Below, in pieces: positions 1 to 9,867 of a stretch of DNA of 64,000 nt. The DNA lies in contig NZ_CP150274.1 of NCBI RefSeq assembly GCF_037977055.1, positions 2,232,001 to 2,296,000 of the forward strand. Direction: 5' to 3'. The position numbers were made by a program, and so were the translations under genes. A model generated the notes under the pieces. The model made no database searches. It saw nothing but the letters and a program-made list of their open reading frames with translations, and was not told the origin of the DNA. Position 1 is the first letter of the stretch. Each line of letters opens with the position of its first letter. Origin of the DNA: Paenibacillus sp. FSL K6-1096. Lineage in GTDB: Bacteria > Bacillota > Bacilli > Paenibacillales > Paenibacillaceae.

Positions 1-666
1 GTCCTGGTGGTTCCTGCGCTGCTGGTGCAGTTCTTCCAGTCCAGTGAGGATTATTACCAGCGGAGTGATTTTGCCAGCCTTGTCCGGCTGCTGCGGTTCT
101 TCTGCTTTGCTATCGCCCTGCTGACCCCTTCCTTCTATATTGCTATCACTACCTTCCATCAGGAGATGATTCCGACCACCCTGCTGATCAGTCTGATCGG
201 GCAGCGTGAGGGGATTCCTTTTCCGGCGTTCCTTGAAGCCTTCATCATGGAGATTACCTTCGAAATTCTGCGTGAGGCCGGCATCCGTCTGCCCAAATCC
301 ATCGGCCAGTCCGTGTCTATCGTCGGAACGCTGGTCATTGGTCAGGCAGCGGTTGATGCAGGACTCGTCTCGGCGGCCATGGTCATCGTCGTCTCCATTA
401 CAGCGATTGCCAACTTCGCTCTGCCTGCCTTCAATGTGGGGATCTCTGTGCGGATGCTGCGGTTTGTTCTGATGGTGATTGCTGCCTCCTTCGGCCTATT
501 CGGGATGATTATTGCGCTCATTATTCTGGGACTGCATCTATGCAGCCTCGAATCTATGGGCATCCCTTACATGACCTCCTTCGCTCCTGTCCGCTGGCAG
601 AGCCAGAAGGATACCTTCATCCGCTTATCCCGGCGCACGATGAAGAAGTATTTCGGGCAGAACTAG
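1..666 (+). CDS. GerA-family spore germination receptor subunit A (5' end outside window)
   Basis: This is the C-terminal part of a GerA/GerAA-type germinant receptor subunit, an inner spore membrane protein that helps sense nutrients and triggers germination. The reading frame is open from base 1, so the true start lies upstream. The visible 220 or so residues are mostly hydrophobic and contain the family motif region SVSIVGTLVIGQAAV followed by further membrane segments, then a short basic cytoplasmic tail ending in KKYFGQN. It is followed 41 bases later by a GerC-type lipoprotein and then a GerB-type permease, the usual receptor operon. Which receptor (GerA, GerB, GerK, Ynd) it corresponds to cannot be decided from this fragment. 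Confidence 0.9.
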   Translation, partial: VLVVPALLVQFFQSSEDYYQRSDFASLVRLLRFFCFAIALLTPSFYIAITTFHQEMIPTTLLISLIGQREGIPFPAFLEAFIMEITFEILREAGIRLPKSIGQSVSIVGTLVIGQAAVDAGLVSAAMVIVVSITAIANFALPAFNVGISVRMLRFVLMVIAASFGLFGMIIALIILGLHLCSLESMGIPYMTSFAPVRWQSQKDTFIRLSRRTMKKYFGQN

Positions 667-707
667 CAGGGTGGCATGAACGCTCTTATACGAAAGGACG
701 GCTGTCC

Positions 708-1913
708 ATGTGTAGAAGATTCCTGTGTGTCCTCCTGGTAATGAGTCTTGTGCCGCTCACCGGATGCTGGAGCCGTAAAGAGCTGAATGAGCTGGCCCTC
801 GTTATGGCGCTCGGCATTGATCTCGTGCCGGAAGGCTATGCCGTCACTGTTCAGGTGATGAATCCCGGCGAGACCGGCAACCAGGTAGGCGGCCCCTCCG
901 GGGGGATGCCGGTGGTTACGTACCAGGCTACCGGCAGAACCGTTCCCGATGCGCTGCAGCGGATGCTGAGCACGACTCCGCGTATGCTGTATCTGGCTCA
1001 TATCCGGGTACTGGTCCTCGGGGAGGCTCTTGCCCGCAGCGGGGTCAGCGATGTGCTGGACTTCATCTCACGCGAACATCAGCTGCGCACCGATTTCTTC
1101 CTGCTGGTGGCCAAGGATTCCGAAGCTTCGAAGATACTGCAAACCGTCACTCCATTCGAGCATATCCCCGCCAACTCCCTGTATTCTTCCATTCTGGTCT
1201 CCCATAAGCAATGGGCAGCTACCGGGAAGGTAACCCTGCAGCAGTTCATTACCGAACTGGAGCGCGGAGGCTCCAATCCTGTGATGTCCGGTGTTGAATT
1301 GAAGGGAGATGAAGGGAAGAGCGGTTCCTTGGGCAATCTGGAAACAGTCAGTCCGAAGACCCTGATCCAGCATGCGGGAATCGCAGTGTTCAAGAAAGAC
1401 AAGCTGGTCGGCTGGCTGGGCGAATCCCTCAGCAAGACATTCAACTATGTCCTGAATGAGGTCGACTCCAACATCAGTAATACACCCAGCCCCGGCGGTG
1501 GTCTTGCAGGCTTCATAGTAACCCGGTCGGACAGCACGCTGGAAGCCCGGCTTGATGCACAGGGCAAGCCTGAATTCACGGTGAAGCCCCGTATGGAAGC
1601 GAACCTCACCACCATTCAGGGCAAGCTTGATCTTAACAATCCGGCCAGCATCGAAGACCTCCAGAAGAGTATCGAGCAACACTTTGACCTTAGGCTGACC
1701 CGGAATATCCGGGAAGTCCAGCAGAAGTATGGTACTGACATCTTCGGCTTCGGCGAAGCACTGCACCGGAAGTATCCCCGCGCCTGGCGAACGTACCGTG
1801 AGCATTGGGATGACAGCTTCAGAACGGCCAAGGTGAATGTGCGCTCTAAGGTTGTGATCCAGCGTATCGGTTCGGTCATTCAACCCTTGAGGAAGGAGAT
1901 CGAGGAAAAATGA
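708..1913 (+). CDS. GerC-family spore germination lipoprotein
   Basis: This is the C subunit of a germinant receptor, a lipoprotein anchored to the outer face of the inner spore membrane. The start chosen is the ATG at 708, preceded by a GAAAGGACGG ribosome site. Upstream in-frame codons would run into the end of the A-subunit gene and leave no signal peptide. The 401-residue product opens with a lipoprotein signal ending in LTGC (cysteine 20), followed by the typical WSRKELNEL. The length fits the family (about 370-410). Its stop overlaps the start of the next small gene by 4 bases (ATGA), which suggests translational coupling. Confidence 0.92.
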   Translation: MCRRFLCVLLVMSLVPLTGCWSRKELNELALVMALGIDLVPEGYAVTVQVMNPGETGNQVGGPSGGMPVVTYQATGRTVPDALQRMLSTTPRMLYLAHIRVLVLGEALARSGVSDVLDFISREHQLRTDFFLLVAKDSEASKILQTVTPFEHIPANSLYSSILVSHKQWAATGKVTLQQFITELERGGSNPVMSGVELKGDEGKSGSLGNLETVSPKTLIQHAGIAVFKKDKLVGWLGESLSKTFNYVLNEVDSNISNTPSPGGGLAGFIVTRSDSTLEARLDAQGKPEFTVKPRMEANLTTIQGKLDLNNPASIEDLQKSIEQHFDLRLTRNIREVQQKYGTDIFGFGEALHRKYPRAWRTYREHWDDSFRTAKVNVRSKVVIQRIGSVIQPLRKEIEEK

Positions 1914-2119
1914 ACTGGAATCTGATTCTGCTGTTCTTTCTGTTGGTTGTATTGATCCTGAAGACACCTGCTGTAATCAAGCTCCGTTCCCGCCGGGATA
2001 CTGCCGCTTTCTATGGCTTCTGGGGCCTTGCTGTCGCGGCAACCATACTTGACATAGCAGACCTGCCTCAGTTCAGGCCGCTCGACTGGGTACGCAGCAT
2101 CATGGAGCTTCTAACCTGA
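1910..2119 (+). CDS. small membrane protein of the germination operon
   Basis: This 69-residue protein has two predicted membrane segments (about residues 3-20 and 32-50) separated by a basic loop, KLRSRRD. It starts inside the stop codon of the GerC gene and lies 31 bases upstream of the GerB gene, so it is almost certainly cotranscribed. Small extra membrane proteins (GerD-like or fourth-subunit types) occur in some receptor operons, but I do not recognise this one as a named family. A role as an accessory receptor subunit is inference from position only. Confidence 0.75.
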   Translation: MNWNLILLFFLLVVLILKTPAVIKLRSRRDTAAFYGFWGLAVAATILDIADLPQFRPLDWVRSIMELLT

Positions 2120-2150
2120 ATAACATGCACCAGAGAGGAAGGGACAATCC

Positions 2151-3254
2151 ATGAAGAAGCATTCCGGTATTTCCTTACGGCAGTTCTATATCATGACCTT
2201 CGGACTCACCATCGGGACCTCCATCCTGGTCATCCCCAGCGGACTGGCGCATACCGCCAGAGAAGACGCCTGGATCGCCGCACTCTGCAGCCTCCTGATC
2301 AATCTCGCTATGGTCGTGCTGTATCTCGCTATTGCCCGGCTGTATCCCGGCAGGAATCTCTTTGAAATTCTTGAGGCTGGCTTCGGCCGCTGGATCGGCA
2401 AAATCATCTCCCTGCTGTATTTGTTCTACTTCCTGATTCTTACCGGCACGCTGCTCGGCGACCTCAGCTTCTTCATGAGCAGTGAGATCCTGCCCGAGAC
2501 ACCGGTTGAGGCGATCCAGATCGTCTTCCTGAGCGCCGCCGTAATGAGTGCCAGTCTGGGGATTGTGGTGCTTGCCAGAGTAGGGGAATTATTATTTCCC
2601 TGGGTGCTGTTTCTGTTCCTGATTCTGGTGCTGACCCTGATTCCCAGGATCGAATGGAATTATATCAGGCCTGTTCTGGAAGGGGGCTTACGCCCTGTCC
2701 TGCTGGCCGGCTATCATTCCGCCATGTACCAGGAGCTTATCGTCCTGATGGTATTCTTGCCACTGGTCAGCAAACCTAAAAGCGGGGAACGGGCCCTTCT
2801 GCTGGGAACGTTCGCAGGCGATATGCTGCTTAGCATCATCGTCCTGCTCAGCCTGCTCATCCTGGGCATTGAACAGACGGAGAACAGCACCTTCCCCGCC
2901 TTCGCACTTGCCAAAACCATAAATATCGGGAATATACTGCAACGGATCGAAGGTATTATGATTACGATATGGGTGCTGTCCTTTTTTATCAAAATCTCGT
3001 TGCTCTACCTCTCGATCCTGCAAGGCGTACAAAACGTCTTCCAGCTGAAGAATCCGAGGCTTCTGATCTATCCCCTGGCCGTATTATTTATGATCGTCGC
3101 CTGGAATACCTATATCAACACCGTTTATGTCAACGAAATCATTGCAAAGGTATGGGGGAACTTCTCGGCCATCTACCTGGTGTTTCTCCCGCTGCTGGTA
3201 TATGTGATTGCGCTGATCCGGCGTAAGCTGGCTGCTTCGGCAGCCAAATCATAA
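2151..3254 (+). CDS. GerB-family spore germination permease
   Basis: This 367-residue, very hydrophobic protein has about ten membrane segments and belongs to the GerAB/endospore germination permease family of the amino-acid permease (APC) superfamily. The N-terminus (ISLRQFYIMTFGLTIGTS) is the family signature, and the length matches the usual 360-370 residues. In a germinant receptor the B subunit binds the nutrient. The ATG at 2151 is preceded by an AGAGAGGAAGGG ribosome site. It closes the A-C-(small)-B operon and is followed by a strong terminator. Confidence 0.93.
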   Translation: MKKHSGISLRQFYIMTFGLTIGTSILVIPSGLAHTAREDAWIAALCSLLINLAMVVLYLAIARLYPGRNLFEILEAGFGRWIGKIISLLYLFYFLILTGTLLGDLSFFMSSEILPETPVEAIQIVFLSAAVMSASLGIVVLARVGELLFPWVLFLFLILVLTLIPRIEWNYIRPVLEGGLRPVLLAGYHSAMYQELIVLMVFLPLVSKPKSGERALLLGTFAGDMLLSIIVLLSLLILGIEQTENSTFPAFALAKTINIGNILQRIEGIMITIWVLSFFIKISLLYLSILQGVQNVFQLKNPRLLIYPLAVLFMIVAWNTYINTVYVNEIIAKVWGNFSAIYLVFLPLLVYVIALIRRKLAASAAKS

Positions 3255-3274
3255 CGTTGCTGTCCACAGGACAT

Positions 3275-3323
3275 GCAAAAAGCCCTGCCGCTGCGGACAT
3301 TCCGCAAACGGGCAGGGCTTTTG
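3275..3323 (+). terminator. bidirectional intrinsic terminator
   Basis: An inverted repeat with arms AAAAGCCCTGCC and GGCAGGGCTTTT surrounds a loop that itself contains TGCGGA/TCCGCA. It lies between the convergent germination permease and VanZ-like genes. It has A/T runs on both sides, so it probably serves both. Confidence 0.85.
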
Positions 3324-3338
3324 CTATATAAATGAATT

Positions 3339-4763
3339 TTACATAGCCGGTACTTGCGTATCCCATTGTTCTCCGTTCACCGTTCCGGTGAAGTTGTAGA
3401 CCGGCTGGTAAAACCCTTTTGAATCATAGATGTACCCAAGCTCAACCTGTTCAATACGCAGCACATCGCCTTGTTTCAGATCGTTATACATGTTGAAGTT
3501 CCCCTGAAGAATCTCCTCATAAGCCTGTGCGGGGCTGATTAACTCCACCTTCCGTACATACTTGTTCTCGTTCACCGCATAGAACAGATCAAGCGGAGCC
3601 TGCTGACCCTTAGAAGCCGGAACCAGCATAATCATTCCCTTGGCAAAATCCTTCCCGTTCTCCGCAATTACAGCCATCGGTTGACTTATGTCCCATCTCA
3701 GCGTATTTCCGTTCTGTATACTGAAAACGGCATTATCAGGATAAATATGGTTAGACCGCATCCAGCCTTCATAGAATTCTTTATGCTGTGCTGCTTCTGC
3801 TTCACTCATCGTGGAATTCCGGTCGCCTTCGATATACAACTGCCACCCGCCGTCCTGTAAGTTATAGTTGAAGGTGTATGGATTGCCGTCACGGTCTGCG
3901 AACGACCAGATGCGGTTCATTCCATCAATCCGTTTCCCCTCCTTATGCTGCAGAGCGAAGGAACGCTGGGCAAGTGCCGCCATCTCCTGTCCATACCCCG
4001 AATTGTAGATCCTTGTGCTGACATACAGTGACGCCGGCTCTGCCTCCTCCGGAAGCTCGGCCTGAAGTTCCACCTCAACTCCGCGCATATCCTGCTTAAT
4101 AGCGGGACGAATGGATAGGTTGCCAAGCTCCTTCGTCTGATAGACGGCCAGCGCACCGGTGAACAACAGAACGAAAACCAGCGGAATGCATAGGGCAAGC
4201 CCTGCCGAACGAAAAACCAGCTTTCGCCGCTCCACACTGTCTAATATAGCGTTCATGATCAGGTAGCCTGCTATACTGCCGATCGTGTTATGCAGGATAT
4301 CGTCCAGCTCAAATATGCCTCTGCGGCTAATCATTTGGATAAGCTCAATACCAGTGGTAACCGCCAGAGAAATCAAAAGCACAGGCACCAAACGCCGGGT
4401 TCTCATCCCGAGAAGCGGAATAAGAAATCCAAGCGGCATGAACATCAGCATATTAAAAATAATGAGCTGAAACTCGCTCAGCGACCATTGATTCCAGGCA
4501 CTGAAGTAACCGCTGAACAGCCGCAAATTAATCCATCCTTCAAAGTTCTGGCCCCTGCTAAAGGTGGTCAATACCATTACGATGCCAAACCACATGATGA
4601 GCAATAGCACGGTTATACTCTTCTTTAGCGGGAGCTTTCTGGTTCCGCCTTTCTTGCGATAGACAGCATAAGAGAGAGCAACAGCTCCTAAAGCCGCCAG
4701 TCCGATCATCAATACCTTAGACAGAATCGGCAGCAGTGCGCTGATTACACCTTGAAAATCCAT
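3339..4763 (-). CDS. VanZ-family membrane protein with extracytoplasmic C-terminal domain
   Basis: The first half (about residues 1-215) has around six membrane segments and matches the VanZ domain. The motif runs from FNMLMFMPLGFLIPL to the region ELDDILHNTIGSIAGY. VanZ-like proteins are linked to low-level teicoplanin resistance and to other cell-envelope functions; the biochemical role is unknown. The second half (about 240-474) is a soluble domain that I do not recognise, probably outside the membrane. The start is the ATG at 4763, because the upstream in-frame ATG overlaps the GGAGG ribosome site that serves it. It is convergent with the germination operon and appears to be transcribed alone. 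Confidence 0.85.
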   Translation of the reverse strand: MDFQGVISALLPILSKVLMIGLAALGAVALSYAVYRKKGGTRKLPLKKSITVLLLIMWFGIVMVLTTFSRGQNFEGWINLRLFSGYFSAWNQWSLSEFQLIIFNMLMFMPLGFLIPLLGMRTRRLVPVLLISLAVTTGIELIQMISRRGIFELDDILHNTIGSIAGYLIMNAILDSVERRKLVFRSAGLALCIPLVFVLLFTGALAVYQTKELGNLSIRPAIKQDMRGVEVELQAELPEEAEPASLYVSTRIYNSGYGQEMAALAQRSFALQHKEGKRIDGMNRIWSFADRDGNPYTFNYNLQDGGWQLYIEGDRNSTMSEAEAAQHKEFYEGWMRSNHIYPDNAVFSIQNGNTLRWDISQPMAVIAENGKDFAKGMIMLVPASKGQQAPLDLFYAVNENKYVRKVELISPAQAYEEILQGNFNMYNDLKQGDVLRIEQVELGYIYDSKGFYQPVYNFTGTVNGEQWDTQVPAM

Positions 4764-5078
4764 ATTACATACCTCCATTTTAGAGTAGGACTGGTTGTGT
4801 GATATTCCTCATAATGAAACCTACTATATATAAGACAGAGGTAACTCGAATTATGTATCAGCCTTTGCGATATATTTTTGGCACACAAGTGGAAACGGCT
4901 TTGCCGTACCGTTTCGGCGAGAAATAGAAGGATAATGTACAATGTGAAACATATACATTCTTATATTTTAAAAAAGCGCCCCTGTGCGAAAAGTCAAATC
5001 GAGCAGACTTCTGCATGAGGGGCGCTTCATCTATACTTGAGCGCAGTTATTATTAGGATTTAGGGAAAATAGGATAAA
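4764..5078. other. intergenic region between VanZ gene and ispG
   Basis: This 315-base gap between two minus-strand genes holds the ispG terminator at its right end and the AT-rich upstream region of the VanZ gene at its left. I saw no convincing small gene. A stretch reading TCTTATATATAG on the minus strand could supply a -10 element, but no clear -35 was found. Confidence 0.5.
4972..5027 (-). terminator. terminator of the clpP-clpX-ispG strand
   Basis: Arms AAGCGCCCCT and AGGGGCGCTT flank a 34-base loop containing a second hairpin. Read on the minus strand, the stem is followed by TTTTTTAAAA. It lies about 50 bases past the ispG stop. Confidence 0.85.
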
Positions 5079-6209
5079 TCAGTCCGGTTCGGTTACTGCC
5101 GGAGCCAGTCCGGCATGCTTGCGGCCGGGGATCTCCCCCGTCTGCTCAAAGTGTTCCACAATGATGTCGATTTCCTTCTTCAGTTCGTTGACCAGCTCCG
5201 CTTCAGGTACCTTACGGATCATCTGTCCATAGCGGAACAGCAATCCCTCCCCGCGTGCACCGGCGATGCCGATGTCCGCCTCTCTCGCCTCACCCGGGCC
5301 GTTCACCGCACAGCCGAGGACCGATACCTTAATCGGCACCTTCAGCTTGGAGATGTACTCCTCCACTTCGTTGGCAATGGAGAAGAGGTCGATATCCAGA
5401 CGCCCGCAGGTCGGGCAGGAGATCAGTGTCGCCGCGTTCGAGATCAGGCCGAAGGTCTTAAGCAGCTCGCGGGCTACCTTCACTTCCTCCACCGGATCAG
5501 CACTCAGGGAGATTCGCACAGTGCTGCCGATTCCCATTGAGAGCAATGCCCCGATACCGGCTGAGCTCTTCACCGTTCCGGCGAACAAGGTGCCGGATTC
5601 GGTAATGCCCAGGTGCAGCGGATAAGGAATGACTTCCGCCGCCTTGCGGTAGGCTTCAATCGCCATGGGCACATCCGAGGCCTTCAGGGACACGATAATA
5701 TCGTGGAAATCCAGCTCTTCGAGAATGCCGATATGATACAAGGCGCTTTCGACCATTGCCTCCGCTGTAGGATAACCGTATTTCTCCAGCAGATGATTCT
5801 CCAGCGAGCCTGCATTCACTCCGATACGGATCGGAATTCCCTTGTCCTTACAGGCCTTAACGACCGCTTCCACCTTGTCGCGGCGTCCAATGTTGCCGGG
5901 ATTGATCCGCACCTTGTCGATGCCGTTCTCAATGGCCAGCAGGGCCAGCTTATAGTTGAAGTGAATATCCGCCACCAGCGGAATATGAATCTGCCGCTTG
6001 ATCTCCTTGATCGCCGCCGCTGCCTCTTCATTGTTGACCGTCACGCGCACGATCTGGCAGCCGGCTTCCTCCAGCCGAAGAATCTCTGCTACAGTTGCTT
6101 CCACATCGGCAGTTTTGGTCGTACACATGCTTTGGATGGCAACCTCGTTGTTTCCCCCAATGATCACCCCTCCAACATTAACCGGACGGGTCTGGTGTCT
6201 CAAGAACAT
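5079..6209 (-). CDS. ispG: (E)-4-hydroxy-3-methylbut-2-enyl-diphosphate synthase (flavodoxin type)
   Basis: IspG (GcpE) converts methylerythritol cyclodiphosphate to hydroxymethylbutenyl diphosphate in the non-mevalonate isoprenoid pathway, using a [4Fe-4S] cluster. The 376-residue product is the short bacterial form. It has the expected cluster ligands at Cys265 and Cys268 (SCPTCGR) and Cys300 ([11 protein letters not shown]), with the conserved glutamate just after. The start at 6209 ([10 protein letters not shown]) is preferred over an ATG 33 bases upstream because a GGGGGAG ribosome site lies 6 bases before it. It follows clpX on the same strand with a strong stem-loop between them. Confidence 0.95.
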   Translation of the reverse strand: MFLRHQTRPVNVGGVIIGGNNEVAIQSMCTTKTADVEATVAEILRLEEAGCQIVRVTVNNEEAAAAIKEIKRQIHIPLVADIHFNYKLALLAIENGIDKVRINPGNIGRRDKVEAVVKACKDKGIPIRIGVNAGSLENHLLEKYGYPTAEAMVESALYHIGILEELDFHDIIVSLKASDVPMAIEAYRKAAEVIPYPLHLGITESGTLFAGTVKSSAGIGALLSMGIGSTVRISLSADPVEEVKVARELLKTFGLISNAATLISCPTCGRLDIDLFSIANEVEEYISKLKVPIKVSVLGCAVNGPGEAREADIGIAGARGEGLLFRYGQMIRKVPEAELVNELKKEIDIIVEHFEQTGEIPGRKHAGLAPAVTEPD

Positions 6210-6230
6210 GGTTTTCTCCCCCATAACGAG

Positions 6231-6273
6231 CAGAGTCCCCACCCTCTCCGCCCGGAGAAAAGTGGAGACTCTG
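6231..6273 (-). other. strong stem-loop in the clpX-ispG gap
   Basis: On the minus strand, arms CAGAGTCTCCAC and GTGGGGACTCTG pair over 12 positions (one G-U), with an inner CTCC/GGAG helix. There is no U-run, so it is not a classical terminator. It sits directly before the ispG ribosome site and could be an attenuator or a processing/stability element. Confidence 0.5.
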
Positions 6274-6291
6274 CATGTATTGTTAAGCGGC

Positions 6292-7548
6292 TTACGCGCT
6301 CTCTTCCTTCTTCTTATCCTTCTTCAGACTCAGCTCAGGCAGGGACTTCTCCTGAACCACCTGCTCGGTAATGACACAATCTCTGATGTCATCACGGGAA
6401 GGCACCTCGTACATTACGTCGAGCATAATGCTCTCGATAATGGCACGGAGTCCGCGGGCGCCGGTGTTACGCTTGATCGCTTCCTTGGCAATCGCTTCAA
6501 GGGCCAGCGGCTCAAACTTCAGGGCCACATTGTCCATCTCCAGCAGCTTCACATACTGCTTCACGAGCGCGTTCTTAGGCTCGGAGAGGATACGCACCAG
6601 GGTGTGCTCATCGAGAGGCTCCAGAGTGGAGATGACCGGCAAGCGGCCGACAAACTCAGGGATGAGTCCAAACTTCAGCAGATCCTCAGGCAATACCATA
6701 GACAGGTATTCACCCGGCTTGAGGTCCTTCTGGCCTTCCACGGCGGCGTTGAAGCCGATAACCTTTTTGCCGATCCGGCGCTTGATCATTTGCTCCAGAC
6801 CGTCGAAGGCACCGCCGACAATGAACAGAATGTTCGTGGTATCAATCTGGATGAATTCCTGATGAGGATGCTTGCGTCCGCCCTGCGGCGGAACCGAAGC
6901 GACTGTACCTTCCAGGATCTTCAGCAGCGCCTGTTGTACGCCTTCACCGGAAACGTCACGCGTAATCGACGGATTCTCGGATTTGCGCGCCACCTTGTCA
7001 ATTTCATCGATATAGATAATGCCGCGTTCCGCCTTCTCCACATCATAATCAGCCGCCTGAATCAGCTTGAGGAGAATGTTCTCAACGTCTTCGCCCACAT
7101 AACCTGCTTCCGTCAGGGAAGTAGCATCGGCAATAGCAAAAGGCACGTTCAGGATCTTCGCCATCGTCTGCGCCAGCAGCGTCTTACCGGAGCCGGTCGG
7201 CCCGAGCAGCAGGATGTTGCTCTTCGTCAGCTCCACATCCTCAATCTTGCTCTGGCTGTTCACGCGCTTGTAGTGGTTGTATACGGCAACGGAGAGCGAC
7301 TTCTTCGCTTGCTCCTGGCCGATTACGTATTGATCGAGAATATCACGGATTTCCTTCGGCTTCGGAATATCCTTCAGATCAAGCTCTTCCTCGTGGCCGA
7401 GCTCCTCTTCCACAATCTCCGTGCACAGCTCGATGCATTCATCGCATATATAAACACCAGGTCCGGCTACCAGCTTGCGGACCTGCTCTTGAGATTTACC
7501 GCAAAAGGAGCATTTCAGCTGGCCCTTTTCATCATTAAATTTAAACAT
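6292..7548 (-). CDS. clpX: ATP-dependent protease ATPase subunit ClpX
   Basis: ClpX is the hexameric AAA+ unfoldase that feeds proteins to ClpP. The 418-residue product has the N-terminal zinc domain (Cys13, Cys16, Cys35, Cys38), Walker A GPTGSGKT at about 116-123, Walker [10 protein letters not shown] near 180, and the C-terminal small AAA+ domain with the conserved RNTGARGLR. The length is standard. An AAAGGGG ribosome site precedes the ATG, 12 bases after the clpP stop, so clpP and clpX are probably cotranscribed. Confidence 0.98.
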   Translation of the reverse strand: MFKFNDEKGQLKCSFCGKSQEQVRKLVAGPGVYICDECIELCTEIVEEELGHEEELDLKDIPKPKEIRDILDQYVIGQEQAKKSLSVAVYNHYKRVNSQSKIEDVELTKSNILLLGPTGSGKTLLAQTMAKILNVPFAIADATSLTEAGYVGEDVENILLKLIQAADYDVEKAERGIIYIDEIDKVARKSENPSITRDVSGEGVQQALLKILEGTVASVPPQGGRKHPHQEFIQIDTTNILFIVGGAFDGLEQMIKRRIGKKVIGFNAAVEGQKDLKPGEYLSMVLPEDLLKFGLIPEFVGRLPVISTLEPLDEHTLVRILSEPKNALVKQYVKLLEMDNVALKFEPLALEAIAKEAIKRNTGARGLRAIIESIMLDVMYEVPSRDDIRDCVITEQVVQEKSLPELSLKKDKKKEESA

Positions 7549-7560
7549 CTTACCACCCCT

Positions 7561-8151
7561 TTAAGATATAATCGGTGAAGAGAGAACCTGGTCAACGAGC
7601 CCGTATTCCTTCGCTTCCTCTGCGCTCATGAAGTTATCGCGGTCTGTATCCCGTTCGATTTTGTCAAGGGGCTGTCCTGTGCGTTCTACATAGATCTGAT
7701 TCAGCTTCTGTCTCGTCTTGAGAATCCAGTCGGTGTGAATCCAGATATCGGACGCCTGCCCCTGAACGCCGCCAAGCGGCTGATGAATCATGACTTCACT
7801 GTTGGTGAGTGCGTATCTCTTGCCAGGCGCTCCCGCTGTCAGGAGCAGTGAACCCATACTCGCAGCCATGCCTACGCAAATCGTTGAAACATCCGGTTTG
7901 ATATATTGCATTGTATCATATATACCCATGCCGGCTGTTACAGAACCACCGGGCGAATTGATGTACAAGTGTATGTCTTTCTCGGGGTCATCCGCGGCCA
8001 GGAACAGCAACTGTGCAATAACCAGATTGGCGACATCATCGTCAATCGCATTACTCAGGAAGATGATGCGATCCTTAAGCAGACGGGAATAGATATCATA
8101 TGAGCGTTCTCCCCGGCTTGTCGTTTCAACAACCATTGGTACCAGACTCAT
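7561..8151 (-). CDS. clpP: ATP-dependent Clp protease proteolytic subunit
   Basis: ClpP is the barrel-shaped serine protease of the ClpXP and ClpCP complexes. The 196-residue protein has an intact catalytic triad: Ser98 in GMAASMG, His123 in MIHQP and Asp172 in DRDNFMS. It is followed by clpX 12 bases later and preceded, about 280 bases upstream, by tig. The order tig-clpP-clpX groups protein-folding and quality-control functions. The start ATG has an AAGAGG ribosome site. Confidence 0.98.
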   Translation of the reverse strand: MSLVPMVVETTSRGERSYDIYSRLLKDRIIFLSNAIDDDVANLVIAQLLFLAADDPEKDIHLYINSPGGSVTAGMGIYDTMQYIKPDVSTICVGMAASMGSLLLTAGAPGKRYALTNSEVMIHQPLGGVQGQASDIWIHTDWILKTRQKLNQIYVERTGQPLDKIERDTDRDNFMSAEEAKEYGLVDQVLSSPIIS

Positions 8152-8349
8152 GCCACCAACCTCTTTTCTGTGTCCAGATTAGTCTTTCCGTTTCAGAAAT
8201 ATTTTAACACGTTCAAAGCGGTATGTCATTTATTCACTGTGCGTCCAAACTGCATCGCCCGTGTGCAAGCCATTATATCGCAATTCCACGGACAATGCCA
8301 ATTCGCTGAATCATGATATGTACTTGCAAGCGTCAGCCCCGATAAAAAT

Positions 8350-8380
8350 AAGGCACGTAACAAAAACTTACGTGCCTTAT
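8350..8380 (-). terminator. terminator of tig
   Basis: Arms ATAAGGCACGTAA and TTACGTGCCTTAT surround a 6-base loop. On the minus strand the stem runs into TTATTTTTATC. It lies 50 bases after the tig stop. Confidence 0.9.
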
Positions 8381-8429
8381 CATATCTCTATAGAGGCTAA
8401 TGGAAATAGCCGTTAGGTAAAGTTAACAA

Positions 8430-9773
8430 TTACTCAGCGCTTGCTTCTTCTGCAGCAGCTTCTTCAGCCGGTGCAGCCGGAGCTTCAACTTCCACACTGC
8501 TCTCAACCAGAAGGTCGATTGTCTTGCGCAGGGAGATCTCATCGTTCAGGCTGTTCAGGGAGCCGTTGGCTGCCAGAATGCTGCGGATTTCTTCAGGAGT
8601 GCGCTTGTAAGCTTCAGCCATAGTAGCCAGCTCCTGCGTAACTTCCTCTTCGGAAACCTCGATCTTCTCTTCCTTGGCAATCACCTCAAGCACCAGGTTG
8701 TTGCGGACACGCTTCTCGGCATCGCCCTTCATCTGGTTCTGCAGGTCTTCACGGGTCTGGCCGGAGAAGCTGAGGAACATATCCATGTTCATGCCCTGCT
8801 GGCGGAGACGGGTGTCGAAATCGCGCACCATGTTATCCACTTCGCTGGCGATCATCGCTTCAGGAATTTCAACCTCAGCGTTAGCGGCTGCCAGGTCAAC
8901 TACTGCAGATTCGCGCGCGCCTTTGATTTCGTCCTGCTTGCGGGATTCGAGCTGTGCCTTCAGGTCAGCCTTGTATTCTTCCAGCGTGTCGAATTCACTT
9001 ACATCCTTGGCGAATTCATCATCCAGCTCAGGAAGCTGTTTGCGCTTGATTTCGTGCAGCTTCACTTTGAATACGGCAGCCTTGCCTGCCAGCTCAGCAG
9101 CGTGGTAAGTCTCAGGGAAGGTTACTTCAACATCCTTGAAGTCGCCGGTGGACATGCCCACTACCTGCTCTTCGAATCCTGGAATGAAGGAGTTGCTGCC
9201 CAGCTCCAGGGAATGACGCTCGCCCTTACCGCCTTCGAAGGCAACGCCGTCAACGGAACCTTCGAAGTCGATGACTGCGATATCGCCGTTCACTGCTGCT
9301 TCCTCTTCAATGACAACCAGCTCAGCATGACGCTCCTGCAGACGCTTCAGTTCAGCGTTCAGCTCTTCGTCAGTAACTTCGGCCTTCTGGACTGGAACTT
9401 CCAGGCCTTTGTACTGGCCCAGCTTCACTTCAGGCTTAACAGTGATCTTCGCTTTGAAGATGAACGGCTGGCCCTTGGCGAACTGCTCGATGTCTACTTC
9501 CGGACGGTCTACCGGGAAGATGTCGGTCTGTTCAACCGCTTCACCGTAGGCTTGCGGAAGAAGGATGTCGATAGCGTCCTGATACAGGCTCTCTACACCG
9601 AAGCGGGATTCAAAAATCGGCCGCGGCACTTTACCTTTACGGAATCCAGGTACGTTTGCTTTCTTTACCACTTTATTAAAAGCTTTGTCGAGTGCTGCAG
9701 CTACGCGTTCTGCTTCAACTTCGACTTCAAGAACTCCAAGGTTCTTCTCTATTTTTTCCCAGGTTGCTTTCAT
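8430..9773 (-). CDS. tig: trigger factor, ribosome-associated chaperone/peptidyl-prolyl isomerase
   Basis: Trigger factor binds the ribosome exit tunnel and helps nascent chains fold. The 447-residue protein carries the ribosome-docking signature GFRKGKVP at about 43-50, an FKBP-type isomerase domain at about 160-245 ([14 protein letters not shown]), and the helical C-terminal chaperone domain. It ends with an Ala/Glu-rich tail ([11 protein letters not shown]), a low-complexity extension seen in many Gram-positive versions. A TTGGAGGGA ribosome site precedes the ATG. Confidence 0.97.
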   Translation of the reverse strand: MKATWEKIEKNLGVLEVEVEAERVAAALDKAFNKVVKKANVPGFRKGKVPRPIFESRFGVESLYQDAIDILLPQAYGEAVEQTDIFPVDRPEVDIEQFAKGQPFIFKAKITVKPEVKLGQYKGLEVPVQKAEVTDEELNAELKRLQERHAELVVIEEEAAVNGDIAVIDFEGSVDGVAFEGGKGERHSLELGSNSFIPGFEEQVVGMSTGDFKDVEVTFPETYHAAELAGKAAVFKVKLHEIKRKQLPELDDEFAKDVSEFDTLEEYKADLKAQLESRKQDEIKGARESAVVDLAAANAEVEIPEAMIASEVDNMVRDFDTRLRQQGMNMDMFLSFSGQTREDLQNQMKGDAEKRVRNNLVLEVIAKEEKIEVSEEEVTQELATMAEAYKRTPEEIRSILAANGSLNSLNDEISLRKTIDLLVESSVEVEAPAAPAEEAAAEEASAE

Positions 9774-9867
9774 AATATACTTTTCCCTCCAAAAATAGGT
9801 TGCATGTTAACTTAATAGTCCAACATTTCACGCACAGAATAACCACTATATTATATCCAACATTACT

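Noticed and set aside
5998-7578. 526-residue plus-strand frame
   Set aside because: It is antisense to ispG and clpX, both fully conserved, and is an artefact of high-GC codon use.
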